Below, one piece after another: positions 46,776-56,240 of a stretch of 64,000 nucleotides of DNA (position 1 is the stretch's first letter; every line of letters starts with the position of its first letter). A model generated the notes under the pieces. The model saw only the letters and a program-made list of their open reading frames with translations, ran no database searches and had not been told where the DNA came from. The stretch spans positions 620,001 to 684,000 of the forward strand of contig NZ_WTYN01000001.1 of the NCBI RefSeq assembly GCF_009827535.1, in the 5' to 3' direction. The DNA comes from Qipengyuania oceanensis. Lineage in GTDB: Bacteria; Pseudomonadota; Alphaproteobacteria; Sphingomonadales; Sphingomonadaceae. The translations under genes and the position numbers were made by a program.

Positions 46776-48956
46776 TCATTCGTCGGATTTCTCCGCAATT
46801 ACCGGAACTTGCAGGCCTGCGTGGTGCGCCAGGAAGCCCAAGATTTCACCATATTCCTCGATAAGCTTGTCGGTCGGCTTTCCCGAACCGTGTCCTGCGC
46901 GGGTCTCGATTCGGATGATGTGCGGTTCGTCGCCGATCTCCGCTGCCTGGAGCGCGGCGGCGTATTTGAAGCTGTGCCCCGGCACCACGCGGTCGTCGGT
47001 ATCGGCGGTGGTGACGATGATCGCCGGATAGTCCTCGCCCGCGCGGATGTTGTGATAGGGCGAATAGGCGCGCAGGATCTTCCAGTCTTCCTCGCGCTCG
47101 GGATACCCGTAATCGTCGACCCATGTGCGGCCGGCCGTCCATCGGTCGAAGCGCAGCATGTCCATCACGCCGACCTGCGGATTGGCCGCTGCGAACAGAT
47201 CGGGCCGCTGATTGCTGACCGCGCCGACCAGCAATCCGCCGTTCGATCCGCCCTGGATGGCGAGACCGTCTTCGGAGGTGTAGCCGTTGGCCTTCAACCA
47301 CTCGCCCGCCGCGATGAAGTCGTCGAACACGTTCTGCTTGTTCGCCCGGCGTCCGGCATCGTGCCAGTCCTTGCCGTACTCCCCGCCTCCGCGAATGTTG
47401 GCCAGCGCGTAAACGCCGCCTGCTGCGAGCCACGCCATGCGGGTGGTCGAAAATCCGGGTGTCAGCGAGATGTCGAAGCCGCCGTAGCCATAGAGCAGGG
47501 TCGGTGCCGGACCGGAGACGTCGCTGCGCCGCACGATGAACATCGGCACCCGGGTCCCGTCCCTGGACGCATAGAACTTCTGTTCGACCAGGTAGTCGCC
47601 GGGATCGAAGGTCAGCCGGGGCGCGGCGAACACGCTGCTTTCGCCCGTGGCCGGATCGAGGCGGTAGATCGTCGCCGGGCGATTGAAACTGGAAAAGCTG
47701 TAGAAGGTGTCGCTGCTCGCCGGTGAGCCGCCGAAGCCCTCCGCCGCGCCGATGCCGCCGAGCCGGATGTCGTCCTTGCGGCTTCCATCGAGGCCGAAGA
47801 CGGCGACTTTCGAAGCCGCGTCCTGAAGATAGCTGACGATCAGGCGATCGCCCACGATCGAAGCATGATCGATCGGAAAGTCACCCTGTGGCACGACGAC
47901 CTGCCATCGGGGTTCGCTCGCATCCATGTCGATCGCGACGACACGGTAAGTGGGCGCTCCCTGGTTGGTCCGGAAATAGAGCGTCGCGCCGATGGCATCG
48001 AGAAAGTCCCACTCGTGCTCGAAACCGGGGACCAGCATCCGGTTCTGCCAGCGGTCGATACCGGTTCGACGCAAGTCGATCACGCGGATCTCGTTGCGTT
48101 CTTCGGTAGCCTGCCGGCTGCGCAGGACCGCCCACGAACCATCGTGGGAAACGAGCGCGTCATTGCTGCGCTCGGGCTCGTCGGGGGTCGCGAAGACCAG
48201 CAGGTCGTCCGACTGGTCGGTCCCGATGCGGTGGTAGTAGACCCTGTTGTTGAGGCTGGTCGCCTGGAATTCCTCGCCCGCTGCGGGAATATCGAAGCGG
48301 CCGTAGAGAAAACTGTCCCCGTCCACCCAGTCCCAGTTGTTGTAGCGGATCGGGAATTTCACCCCGTCGATCGCGTCCGGCAAGTCCTTGCCGCTATCGA
48401 CATCGAGCACCTTGAGTTGTCGCCAGTCGCTCCCGCCGTCCTGGATGGAATACAGCAACCGCCTGCCATCGGGCGACGGGCGAATGTCGCCGAGCGCGGT
48501 CGCACCGTCCTTCGCCCAGGCGTTCGGATCGATCAGCAGGCGCCGCGCGGCATCCGGGCCATCCTGTACGAACAGCTGCGACTGGTTCTGCAATCCCGAA
48601 TTGTAGCCGAAGAAGTACCGCCCGCCCGCAACCACCGGCACGTCGTAGCGCTCGTAATCGATCAGCTCCGCGAGCTTGGCCTTGAACCACGCGGTCTCGG
48701 GGATCCGATCGAGAACGCTATCGCTGAAGGCATTCTGCCGCGCGACCCAGTCGGCGACCTCGCTGCTCTGGCGCACGTCCTGTTCGAGCCAGCGGTAAGG
48801 GTCGGCCACCGTCTCGCCGAAGATCACGTCCTCTACCGCTTCGGCCCGGGTTTCCGGATAGTCCGGCAGGGCTGCATCTTGCGCGAAGATCGCGGCGGGA
48901 CTGGCGGCAAGCAACATGGCGACAGCAGAGGAGACTGCGTGGGATTTGCGGATCAT
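46776..48956 (-). CDS. Prolyl oligopeptidase family serine peptidase (S9A)
   Basis: A 726-residue periplasmic peptidase that cleaves short peptides after proline. Signal peptide (ending IFAQD), then the entry motif DPYRWLEQD, a seven-bladed propeller, and the alpha/beta-hydrolase domain with nucleophile Ser in IQGGSNGGLLVGAVSNQRPDLF, Asp in TTADTDDRVVPGHSFKYAA, and His in RAGHGSGKPTDK. The segment GGFDISLTPGFSTTRMAWLAAGGVYALANIRGGGEYG is typical of S9A. It stands alone immediately downstream of the ribosomal operon terminator. Confidence 0.95.
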   Translation of the reverse strand: MIRKSHAVSSAVAMLLAASPAAIFAQDAALPDYPETRAEAVEDVIFGETVADPYRWLEQDVRQSSEVADWVARQNAFSDSVLDRIPETAWFKAKLAELIDYERYDVPVVAGGRYFFGYNSGLQNQSQLFVQDGPDAARRLLIDPNAWAKDGATALGDIRPSPDGRRLLYSIQDGGSDWRQLKVLDVDSGKDLPDAIDGVKFPIRYNNWDWVDGDSFLYGRFDIPAAGEEFQATSLNNRVYYHRIGTDQSDDLLVFATPDEPERSNDALVSHDGSWAVLRSRQATEERNEIRVIDLRRTGIDRWQNRMLVPGFEHEWDFLDAIGATLYFRTNQGAPTYRVVAIDMDASEPRWQVVVPQGDFPIDHASIVGDRLIVSYLQDAASKVAVFGLDGSRKDDIRLGGIGAAEGFGGSPASSDTFYSFSSFNRPATIYRLDPATGESSVFAAPRLTFDPGDYLVEQKFYASRDGTRVPMFIVRRSDVSGPAPTLLYGYGGFDISLTPGFSTTRMAWLAAGGVYALANIRGGGEYGKDWHDAGRRANKQNVFDDFIAAGEWLKANGYTSEDGLAIQGGSNGGLLVGAVSNQRPDLFAAANPQVGVMDMLRFDRWTAGRTWVDDYGYPEREEDWKILRAYSPYHNIRAGEDYPAIIVTTADTDDRVVPGHSFKYAAALQAAEIGDEPHIIRIETRAGHGSGKPTDKLIEEYGEILGFLAHHAGLQVPVIAEKSDE

Positions 48957-48984
48957 GGCGGCGTGATTGCCCGCAAGGCAGACA

Positions 48985-49016
48985 AAAGAAAAGGGCCGAG
49001 CGTTACCGCCCGACCC
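48985..49016 (-). terminator. Intrinsic terminator of the ribosomal cluster after rplQ
   Basis: On the minus strand GGGTCGGGCG pairs with CGCTCGGCCC (48993-49016, with G-U pairs, loop GTAA) and is followed by TTTTCTTTTG. It lies about 40 bases after the rplQ stop. Confidence 0.8.
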
Positions 49017-49053
49017 CTTTCAGCGACCCGAAGGGCCCGGGATATTGCTATCC

Positions 49054-49479
49054 TCAGGCTTCTTCGAACTCGGATTCGTCTTCGTTCATCACCGGGCCGG
49101 AATCCTGGCCCTTGGCGTCGACATCGCGGTCGACGAACTCGATGATCGCCATCTGCGCAGCGTCGCTACCGCGGTAGCCGGCCTTGATGACACGGGTGTA
49201 GCCGCCGTCACGGTCCGAATAGCGATCGGCCAGAACGTCGAACAGCTTCTTGAGCTGCGTTTCGTCGCCCAGGCGGCTCATCGCGAGGCGACGGTTCGAC
49301 AGGCCGCCGCGCTTGGCGAGGGTGATCAGCTTTTCCACATAGGGACGCAGTTCCTTGGCCTTGGGAGCCGTGGTGAGGATCTGCTCGTGCTTGATAAGTG
49401 CCGCAGCCATGTTGCGGAACATGGCGGTGCGGTGGCCCGACTTGCGTCCAAGCTTACGCTGCGAAATACCGTGACGCAT
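49054..49479 (-). CDS. rplQ: 50S ribosomal protein L17
   Basis: Large-subunit protein near the exit tunnel. Begins [53 protein letters not shown], the family hallmark; the 141-residue protein has an acidic C-terminal extension ([25 protein letters not shown]). It is the last gene of the cluster. A GGCCGG/CCGGCC hairpin (49529-49550) lies in the spacer from rpoA. Confidence 0.97.
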   Translation of the reverse strand: MRHGISQRKLGRKSGHRTAMFRNMAAALIKHEQILTTAPKAKELRPYVEKLITLAKRGGLSNRRLAMSRLGDETQLKKLFDVLADRYSDRDGGYTRVIKAGYRGSDAAQMAIIEFVDRDVDAKGQDSGPVMNEDESEFEEA

Positions 49480-49569
49480 AATTCATATCCTTCGTTCGTA
49501 GGGGGCCCGTACCAGGTAGCCCGATGCAGGCCGGAAAAAGGGGTCCGGCCCATGCCCCGTGAGCGGGTG

Positions 49570-50625
49570 TCAGCCGAGCAGTTCCTGCTCGAGCTTCTTC
49601 GCCATTTCCTCGATGTTTTCCGGCGGCCAGCCGGGGATGTCCATGCCGAGGCGCAGACCCATCGACGAGAGCACTTCCTTGATTTCGTTCAGCGACTTGC
49701 GGCCGAAGTTCGGCGTGCGCAGCATCTCGGCTTCGGTCTTCTGGACCAGGTCGCCGATGTAGATGATGTTGTCGTTCTTGAGGCAGTTTGCGGACCGGAC
49801 CGAAAGTTCGAGCTCGTCCACCTTCTTGAGAAGATAGCGGTTGAGCTGGTTGGCATCCGATTCCTGCGGCTCTGCAGCCTGGCCGATCATCGCCGACGGA
49901 GCCTGCGGAATGCCGTCCTCGAAGTGGACGAACAGGGTCAGCTGGTCCTGGAGGATGCGCGCGGCATAGGCGACTGCATCTTCCGGAGTGACCGTGCCGT
50001 CGGTCTCGACCGTCAGCGACAGCTTGTCGTAGTCGAGCTCCTGGCCGACGCGGGCGTTCTCGACCTTGTAGGAAACCTGGCGGACCGGCGAATAGAGGCT
50101 GTCGACCGGGATGAGACCGATCGGCGCATCGACAGGACGGTTCTGGACCGCCGGCGAGTAACCCTTGCCGGTGTCGGCGGTCAGTTCCATGTTCAGCGTT
50201 GCACCTTCGTCGAGGTGGCAGATCACCAGGTCCTTGTTGAGGACTTCGATGTCGCCCGAAACCGCGATGTCGCCAGCCTTGACTTCGGTCGGGCCTGTGA
50301 CGGAAAGCTGAAGGCGCTTCGAGCCCTCGCCTTCCATCCTCAGCGCGATCTGCTTCACGTTGAGGACGATGTCGGTAACGTCTTCGCGAACGCCGGCGAG
50401 CGAGCTGAACTCGTGCAGCACGTTCTCGATCTTGATCGAGGTGATGGCCGCGCCCTGCAGGCTCGACAGGAGCACGCGGCGCAGCGCGTTACCGATGGTG
50501 AGACCGAAACCGCGCTCGAGCGGTTCCGCGACGAAGGTCGCCTTGCGCTTGGGATCGCCCGATTCCTTGATGTCGAGGGCGGTGGGCTTCTTGAGTTCCT
50601 GCCAGTTCTTGGTGTTGACGGACAT
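49570..50625 (-). CDS. rpoA: RNA polymerase subunit alpha
   Basis: Assembles core RNA polymerase and contacts UP elements and activators. 351 residues: N-terminal dimerisation domain ([31 protein letters not shown]), flexible linker, and C-terminal DNA-binding domain ([52 protein letters not shown]). Slightly longer than the E. coli protein because of the C-terminus ([19 protein letters not shown]). Preceded by rpsK with two hairpins in the spacer; rpsD is not in the operon, as usual in alphaproteobacteria. Confidence 0.98.
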   Translation of the reverse strand: MSVNTKNWQELKKPTALDIKESGDPKRKATFVAEPLERGFGLTIGNALRRVLLSSLQGAAITSIKIENVLHEFSSLAGVREDVTDIVLNVKQIALRMEGEGSKRLQLSVTGPTEVKAGDIAVSGDIEVLNKDLVICHLDEGATLNMELTADTGKGYSPAVQNRPVDAPIGLIPVDSLYSPVRQVSYKVENARVGQELDYDKLSLTVETDGTVTPEDAVAYAARILQDQLTLFVHFEDGIPQAPSAMIGQAAEPQESDANQLNRYLLKKVDELELSVRSANCLKNDNIIYIGDLVQKTEAEMLRTPNFGRKSLNEIKEVLSSMGLRLGMDIPGWPPENIEEMAKKLEQELLG

Positions 50626-50668
50626 GGATTTCCCCTAATTCGCTCTATGGCGGGTTCAAACTGTTGCG

Positions 50669-50728
50669 GGACCGGGCGCTGTTTCAAGCGCGTCCGGTCC
50701 TTAGGTGTGGCGCCTCGAACGAGGCGCC
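50669..50728 (-). other. Two hairpins in the rpsK-rpoA spacer
   Basis: A perfect stem-loop GGCGCCTC-GAAC-GAGGCGCC (50709-50728) and a larger imperfect one built on GGACCGG (50669-50675) and CCGGTCC (near 50694-50700) fill the 116-base spacer. Neither has a T-run, so RNA processing or attenuation is more likely than full termination. Confidence 0.5.
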
Positions 50729-50741
50729 GGGCAGCTAATGA

Positions 50742-51131
50742 TCAGACGCGACGACGCTTGGACGGCCGAACCCCGTTGTGCGGGATCGGGGTCACGTCGC
50801 GGATCGAGGTGATCGTGAAGCCGACTGCGGCAAGACCGCGCAGCGCGCTCTCGCGACCCGAACCCGGGCCCTTCACTTCCACTTCCAGCGTCCGCACACC
50901 GTGCTCTGCTGCCTTCTTGCCGGCATCGTCGGCGGCGACCTGCGCGGCATAGGGAGTCGACTTGCGACTACCCTTGAAGCCCATCATCCCGGCGCTGGAC
51001 CAGCTGATCGCGTTGCCCTGTGCGTCGGTGATGGTGATCATGGTATTGTTGAAGCTGGCGTTGATGTGCGCAACGCCGCTCGTGATGTTCTTCTTGTCGC
51101 GCCGCCTGATCCGGCCTGGTTCGCGTGCCAT
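50742..51131 (-). CDS. rpsK: 30S ribosomal protein S11
   Basis: Platform protein of the small subunit, 129 residues, full length. Core: [60 protein letters not shown], then [46 protein letters not shown]. Second gene of the rpsM-rpsK-rpoA-rplQ block, 63 bases after rpsM. Confidence 0.98.
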   Translation of the reverse strand: MAREPGRIRRRDKKNITSGVAHINASFNNTMITITDAQGNAISWSSAGMMGFKGSRKSTPYAAQVAADDAGKKAAEHGVRTLEVEVKGPGSGRESALRGLAAVGFTITSIRDVTPIPHNGVRPSKRRRV

Positions 51132-51194
51132 GTGGTGATTTCCTCTAAATTCTCAAGTCGGGAAGAATGCGAAAAGCTGTGACAGCTTCGCGGC

Positions 51195-51563
51195 TTACTT
51201 CTTCTTGCCGGCGATCGGCTTGGCCTTGCCCTTGCGGGTGCGGGCGTTGGTGTGGGTGCGCTGGCCGCGAACGGGAAGACCCGCACGATGCCGCAGGCCA
51301 CGGTAGGACTTGAGGTCCATCAGCCGCTTGATGTTCATCGCGGTATCGCGGCGCAGGTCGCCTTCGACCTGATAATCAGAATCGATCGTTTCACGGATCC
51401 GCAGGACTTCCTCGTCGGACAGGTCCTGAACGCGGCGGGTGTGATCGATGCCGAGCTTGTCGGCGATCTGGACGGCCGTGGTGCGGCCGATACCGTGAAT
51501 GTAGGTGAGCGCGATGATTACGCGCTTGTTGGTGGGGATATTCACCCCGGCAATACGAGCCAC
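51195..51563 (-). CDS. rpsM: 30S ribosomal protein S13
   Basis: Head protein contacting P-site tRNA and forming bridge B1. 122 residues, starting [30 protein letters not shown], with [43 protein letters not shown]. First gene of the alpha block. About 300 bases separate it from the SDR gene upstream on the same strand, enough for its own promoter. Confidence 0.98.
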   Translation of the reverse strand: MARIAGVNIPTNKRVIIALTYIHGIGRTTAVQIADKLGIDHTRRVQDLSDEEVLRIRETIDSDYQVEGDLRRDTAMNIKRLMDLKSYRGLRHRAGLPVRGQRTHTNARTRKGKAKPIAGKKK

Positions 51564-51862
51564 TTACTTCTCCATGCTCCACAGGGCCTTGCGGTTGCGC
51601 GCCCTATCTCAACGCCTTGTTATTCAACGCTTTCCCGCAGTCGGAACGGCCATAGGCCCGGATGGCGCGCAATTAGGCTGCCGCCTGCCGGACTCGCTGG
51701 AAGTGTCGAATGGGTGCGCAAATAAGGGGATTCGCCCCCGGCGTCAACCGGCAAGCGCAGGAAACCGACGCGTCGGACCGAAGGCCCGCGCTGCCTTTCT
51801 CCCGCCGGTACTACACCAAGCGCCGAGCGACGTCAAAACCCGCGCGCGCCGGCTTGCCGGAA

Positions 51863-52642
51863 TCAGAAGTTCGTCCGGCTCTGCCCGCCGTCCATCAGGA
51901 TGTTCTGTCCGATGATGAAGCCTGCATGGGCGCTCGCCAGGAAAGCGCAGGCCGCGCCGAATTCGTCCGGACGGCCGATCCGCCCGGTCGGGGTCGCGGC
52001 ATCGCGCGCCGCCTCGATCTCCGCCACGCTCCGGCCCGTACGCTCGGCAGCAGCGGCGATGATCGCATCCTGCCGGTCGGTGTCGAAACTCCCCGGCAGG
52101 AGGTTGTTGATCGCGACGTTCGACCCGGCGACCTGCCGCGCGACACCCGACAGGAAGCCGGTCAGCCCGGCCCGTGCGCCGGAGGAAAGATCGAGCTTCT
52201 CGATCCCCGTGACGACGCTTGCCGAGGTGATGTTCACGATCCGCCCGAAGCCCCGTTCGACCATGCCGTCGATCACCAGTTGCACGAGCGCGATCGGGGT
52301 GGCCATGTTGGCTTCCACGCCCTTGATCAGGTCGGCATGGGATACGTCCCGGAAATCGCGCGGGGGCGGCCCGCCCGCGTTGTTGACCAGGATATCGACC
52401 GGGGCGACCGCGACCAGCGCCTCGCGCACGGCCGGATCGGTGACGTCGCCCGCGATCGCCGTGATTGTCGCTCCGGTAGAGGCGCGCAGTTCCGCAGCGG
52501 TTTTCTCGAGCGTTGCCTCGTCGCGTCCGTTCACGACCACCGAACACCCCGCCTTGGCAAGCGCGGTTGCGCAAGCCCTGCCCAGCCCGCGACTGGACGC
52601 ACAAACGACCGCGTGGCGACCTGCGATTCCCAAATCCATCAC
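51863..52642 (-). CDS. Atypical SDR family oxidoreductase lacking the Tyr-xxx-Lys motif
   Basis: A 259-residue short-chain dehydrogenase-like protein inserted between adk and rpsM. Cofactor motif AVVCASSRGLGRACATALAKAG (TGxxxGxG replaced by CASSRGLG), NNAG at 87-90 and Ser140 are present. At the catalytic position, however, the sequence reads LDLSSGARAGLTGF, with Ser153 and Arg157 where Tyr and Lys are expected. The C-terminus GQNILMDGGQSRTNF is family-like. Such variants are a recognised divergent SDR group that may be non-redox or use other residues. It follows the SRPBCC gene by 36 bases, so the two are likely co-transcribed. Confidence 0.82.
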   Translation of the reverse strand: MMDLGIAGRHAVVCASSRGLGRACATALAKAGCSVVVNGRDEATLEKTAAELRASTGATITAIAGDVTDPAVREALVAVAPVDILVNNAGGPPPRDFRDVSHADLIKGVEANMATPIALVQLVIDGMVERGFGRIVNITSASVVTGIEKLDLSSGARAGLTGFLSGVARQVAGSNVAINNLLPGSFDTDRQDAIIAAAAERTGRSVAEIEAARDAATPTGRIGRPDEFGAACAFLASAHAGFIIGQNILMDGGQSRTNF

Positions 52643-52678
52643 TGCAATCCTCTCGTCAGCTCGTCGTGAGATAGCGGA

Positions 52679-53320
52679 TCAGCGCGAGCCGGCAGGCGCA
52701 TCGTCTGCGCCCGCTGCCTCTGCTGCCCCGTCGCTCGGTTCGTCATGCGCTTGTGCCGCAGCAGGTATCGGGCCCAGGTGCGCGGCCAGGCGCGTCAGTT
52801 GCTCGGTCATCACGCCGTCGACCGCGCTCGAAATCTTCGGAACCTCGTAGCGCATCGCGCCGCCGACGACGTATTCCCACAGGATCCGCGTGCCGCTTTC
52901 GACCGGCTTCAAGGTTACCGTCAGCACTCCGTCGACCGGCTCGCTCTGCAGCGGGCCGAGGCCGCCGCGCATCCGCAACACCTGCTCGGGCAGCGCGAGA
53001 AGCACGGTCATGTGCTGCACGCTGCCGGCCAGCGCGATCTTCTCGCCCTCGTCCTTCGCCGGCAGCCGCTCGCAGAAACAGCCTCCGCCTTGCGGAACGA
53101 TCGTCATGTTCGCGGCATCGCCCGACCAGCTGTGTTCGCCATTCCACCACTTCGACGGCGTGACCAGGGCGAGCCAAGTTTCCATCGGGGTCGCGGCGAC
53201 ATCGGCCGTTGCGCGGGTAACGAAGAGATAGCTCTTCGTTTCGACCACCTCAGCATGGGCGGCTGTCCCGCCAATTAGCAGCGCGGCCACGAGCATTGCG
53301 CTCTTCAGTCCTGCGATCAT
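52679..53320 (-). CDS. Exported SRPBCC-like protein
   Basis: A 213-residue protein with a signal peptide (MIAGLKSAMLVAALLIGGTAAHAE). The mature part matches the START/SRPBCC (polyketide-cyclase-like) helix-grip fold: FVTRATADVAATPMETWLALVTPSKWWNGEHSWSGDAANMTIVPQGGGCFCERL, then LTVTLKPVESGTRILWEYVVGGAMR. It would bind a hydrophobic ligand in the periplasm. The C-terminus is Ala/Glu/Asp-rich and disordered. It lies 75 bases downstream of adk within the ribosomal cluster. Its ligand is unknown. Confidence 0.82.
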   Translation of the reverse strand: MIAGLKSAMLVAALLIGGTAAHAEVVETKSYLFVTRATADVAATPMETWLALVTPSKWWNGEHSWSGDAANMTIVPQGGGCFCERLPAKDEGEKIALAGSVQHMTVLLALPEQVLRMRGGLGPLQSEPVDGVLTVTLKPVESGTRILWEYVVGGAMRYEVPKISSAVDGVMTEQLTRLAAHLGPIPAAAQAHDEPSDGAAEAAGADDAPAGSR

Positions 53321-53395
53321 GTCCGCGTGTCCCTCCCCTTATGCCTCATGCATAACGCGGCAGGCGGGTGTGACAAGCGGCGCGAGCAGGTCGCC

Positions 53396-54040
53396 TCAGG
53401 TAAGGATCGCGTCGATCGAGTGGGTCACGTCTTCGATCGAGGCCATGCCGTCGACCTTGGTGACGATACCGCGCGTTTCGTAATACGGCAGGATCGGCGC
53501 GGTCTTGGCGCGATATTCCTGCATCCGCGTGCGCACGGTCGCCTCGTTGTCGTCCGGGCGGCGCTTGAACTCGGTCGAGCCGCACTTGTCGCAGACGCCT
53601 TCGACGCGCGGACGCTTGTAGCGTTCGTGATAGCCCTCGCCGCAATTGGCGCAGGTGTACCTACCGGTAATCCGGTCGACCAGGGCATCCTCGTTGACTT
53701 CGAGCTCGATCACGTGGTCGAGCGAACGCCCGTGTCGCGCCAGAATCTCGTCGAGTGCGATCGCCTGCGCCTCGGTCCGCGGATAGCCGTCGAAGATAGC
53801 GCCGACCTGCGGGCCCATCGCGGTCAATTCCGCATCGATCAGGGCCGACACGATCTCGTCCGAAACGAGCTCGCCGCGGTCCATGACTTCCTTCGCCTGC
53901 ACGCCCACAGGTGTCTGCGCCTTGACCGCCGCGCGCAGCATGTCGCCGGTCGACAACTGCCGCATCCCGTGGTGTTCCACGAGGCGATTGGCCTGCGTTC
54001 CCTTGCCTGCGCCCGGAGGCCCCAGAAGAATGATATCCAT
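53396..54040 (-). CDS. adk: Adenylate kinase
   Basis: Interconverts AMP, ADP and ATP. 214 residues: P-loop ILLGPPGAGKGTQ, AMP-binding region STGDMLRAAVKAQTPVG, GYPRTEAQA, and a long LID with a four-cysteine zinc site (CANCGEGYHERYKRPRVEGVCDKCG), the zinc-type more common in Gram-positives but also found in some proteobacteria. It directly follows secY with 29 bases between, the standard order. Confidence 0.97.
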   Translation of the reverse strand: MDIILLGPPGAGKGTQANRLVEHHGMRQLSTGDMLRAAVKAQTPVGVQAKEVMDRGELVSDEIVSALIDAELTAMGPQVGAIFDGYPRTEAQAIALDEILARHGRSLDHVIELEVNEDALVDRITGRYTCANCGEGYHERYKRPRVEGVCDKCGSTEFKRRPDDNEATVRTRMQEYRAKTAPILPYYETRGIVTKVDGMASIEDVTHSIDAILT

Positions 54041-54069
54041 CTGTCAGAAACCTCCCAGCACTTGCCGTG

Positions 54070-55434
54070 TTAGCGCATCCGGCCCTTGAGCTTGGCCTTC
54101 TTGATCAGGTCGCCATACTGGTGCGCCAGCAGATGCGACTGGATCTGGCTGATCGTGTCAACGGTGACGTTCACGACGATCAACAGGCTGGTCCCGCCAA
54201 GGAACAACGGAATACCGGTTTGCGCGATACCCCATTCGGGAATGACGCAGACGAGCGCCAGGTAGATCGCGCCGACCACGGTGATGCGGGTCAGCACGTA
54301 ATCGAGATATTCCTCGGTCCGCTTGCCCGGACGGATGCCGGGGATGAAGCCACCGTTCTTCTTCAGGTTCTCTGCCGTTTCCTCGGGATTGAAGACGACG
54401 GCGGTGTAGAAGAAGGCGAAGAAGATGATGCCGGCCGCATAGAGCGCCATGTAGAGCGGCTGCCCGTGCGCCAGGTACTGGTTCAGCGTCACGATGATGC
54501 TGCCCGCAGTGCTTTCGGTGTTGACCGAGTTACCGGCGAACTGCGTGATCGTGAGCGGCAGCAGCAGCAGCGAGCTGGCGAAGATCGGCGGAATGACGCC
54601 GGCGGTGTTGAGCTTGAGCGGCAGGTGCGAGCGATCGGCCTGCATCATGCCGCGCTGCGTCGCGCGCTTGGGATACTGGATCAGGAGGCGCCGCTGGGCG
54701 CGTTCCATGAAGCTGATGACCAGGATCAGGACCACCAGCATGACCAGGAAGCCGGCGATGATCACCGGCGAAATCGAACCGGTGCGGCCGCCTTCGAAAA
54801 GGTTGGCGGTAAAGCCGGGGAACTGGGCGACGATACCGGCCATGATGATCAGCGACACGCCGTTGCCGATGCCGCGGGCGGTGATCTGCTCGCCCAGCCA
54901 CAGCAGGAACATCGTGCCCCCGACGAGGCTGATGACGCACACGACGCGGAACATGATGCCCGGATCGACCACGGCCTGGATGCCGCTCTGCGCGCCGAAG
55001 CTCTCGAGACCCGAGGCCAGGAACCAGCCCTGCATCGCGCACAGGAAGACCGTGCCGTAGCGGGTATACTGGTTGAGCTTCTGGCGACCAGTCGTCCCTT
55101 CCTTCTTCAGCGCGGCGAGCGCCGGATGGAGCGAAGCGGCCAGCTGCACCACGATCGACGCCGTGATGTACGGCATCACGCCGAGCGCGATGAGGCTCAT
55201 GCGCTCGAGGCTGCCGCCGGTGAACATGTTGAACATGTCGAGGATGCCGCCGCGGGTCTGGTCGACCAGGCCCTGGAGGGCCAGCGGATTGATCCCCGGC
55301 AGCGGTACGAAGCTGAGGAACCGGAACACGATCAGCGCGCCGATCGTGAACCAGATGCGGTTCTTCAGCTCGGTAGCCTTGGAGAAGTTCGCGAGGCTCA
55401 GATTGCTCGCGATATTGTCGGCGCGTGAAGCCAT
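54070..55434 (-). CDS. secY: Preprotein translocase subunit SecY
   Basis: Ten-helix channel subunit of the Sec translocon. 454 residues with the expected signatures: PLPGINPLAL in the first periplasmic region, GGSLERMSLIALGVMPYITASIVVQLA (helix 2), the cytosolic loop GTTGRQKLNQYTRYGT, QYPKRATQRGM and the C-terminal helix 10 region LFLGGTSLLIVVNVTVDTISQIQSHLLAHQYGDL. Between rplO and secY is a GAGGCGGG/CCCGCCTC hairpin (55500-55524). Confidence 0.98.
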   Translation of the reverse strand: MASRADNIASNLSLANFSKATELKNRIWFTIGALIVFRFLSFVPLPGINPLALQGLVDQTRGGILDMFNMFTGGSLERMSLIALGVMPYITASIVVQLAASLHPALAALKKEGTTGRQKLNQYTRYGTVFLCAMQGWFLASGLESFGAQSGIQAVVDPGIMFRVVCVISLVGGTMFLLWLGEQITARGIGNGVSLIIMAGIVAQFPGFTANLFEGGRTGSISPVIIAGFLVMLVVLILVISFMERAQRRLLIQYPKRATQRGMMQADRSHLPLKLNTAGVIPPIFASSLLLLPLTITQFAGNSVNTESTAGSIIVTLNQYLAHGQPLYMALYAAGIIFFAFFYTAVVFNPEETAENLKKNGGFIPGIRPGKRTEEYLDYVLTRITVVGAIYLALVCVIPEWGIAQTGIPLFLGGTSLLIVVNVTVDTISQIQSHLLAHQYGDLIKKAKLKGRMR

Positions 55435-55499
55435 GATATTCGGTCAAATCCCGTGCAGGTGCCGGACGCCCCGGCTCGATCAGGATACATAGGTAGCGA

Positions 55500-55524
55500 G
55501 AGGCGGGATGTCGAACCCCGCCTC
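55500..55524 (-). other. Hairpin in the rplO-secY spacer
   Basis: GAGGCGGG (55500-55507) and CCCGCCTC (55517-55524) form a perfect 8-base stem with a 9-base loop, 14 bases after the rplO stop. There is no T-run on either side, so partial attenuation or RNA processing is more likely than termination. Confidence 0.4.
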
Positions 55525-55538
55525 CCGAATTATCCCGC

Positions 55539-56063
55539 TTACTTGGCCTTCTTGGCCTTGTTCGCCTCGGCGCGAGCAGCCTTCTTCTCGTGCTCGGGCT
55601 GGCCCTTGTCGATTACTTCGACCGAACCGCCGGCCTTCTCGACCGCCTCGATCGCGCCCTTCGAGGCACCGGCGACGACCAGCTTGACCTTGGTGGTGAT
55701 TTCACCCTTGCCGAGCAGGCGGACGCCGTCCTTGCCACCGCGTGCGAGGCCAGCAGCCTTGAGCGCTTCGTGGTCGATGTCCTTCTTGGCATCGAGCTTC
55801 TTGGCGTCGATGAACTTCTGCAGCATGCCGACGTTCACTTCGGCAAAATCCTTGCCGAACGGATTGTTGAAGCCGCGCTTCGGCAACCGCATGTGGAGCG
55901 GCATCTGGCCGCCTTCGAAACCCTTGATGGCTACGCCGGAACGGCTCTTCTGGCCCTTCTGGCCACGGCCGGCAGTCTTGCCCTTGCCCGAGCCGATGCC
56001 ACGGCCGACGCGCATGCGCTCCTTGCGGGCACCATCATTGTCACGGATATCATTGAGTTTCAT
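55539..56063 (-). CDS. rplO: 50S ribosomal protein L15
   Basis: Late-assembly large-subunit protein. From the ATG at 56063 it is 174 residues: [65 protein letters not shown], the hallmark N-terminus. It is separated from rpmD, its usual immediate upstream neighbour, by 930 bases that hold a methyltransferase gene on the other strand, so it needs a promoter of its own. TTGCAA with TAGTGG at 17-base spacing (complement of 56111-56139) is a weak candidate. Confidence 0.97.
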   Translation of the reverse strand: MKLNDIRDNDGARKERMRVGRGIGSGKGKTAGRGQKGQKSRSGVAIKGFEGGQMPLHMRLPKRGFNNPFGKDFAEVNVGMLQKFIDAKKLDAKKDIDHEALKAAGLARGGKDGVRLLGKGEITTKVKLVVAGASKGAIEAVEKAGGSVEVIDKGQPEHEKKAARAEANKAKKAK

Positions 56064-56240
56064 AGTCAACACTCGCTTTCGCTTTTCTGCGCGTTGTTTG
56101 GGAAGCGGGGCCACTAGCGACAGTGACGCATGTTTGCAACCTCTCAGACGATTTCTGTGACCATGCTGGGCCGCTCTACTTGTGAGCAGAGGACCTGCGT
56201 GCTTCAACCCGCCCGTGAACGGCACGTCGAGGACGCAACG

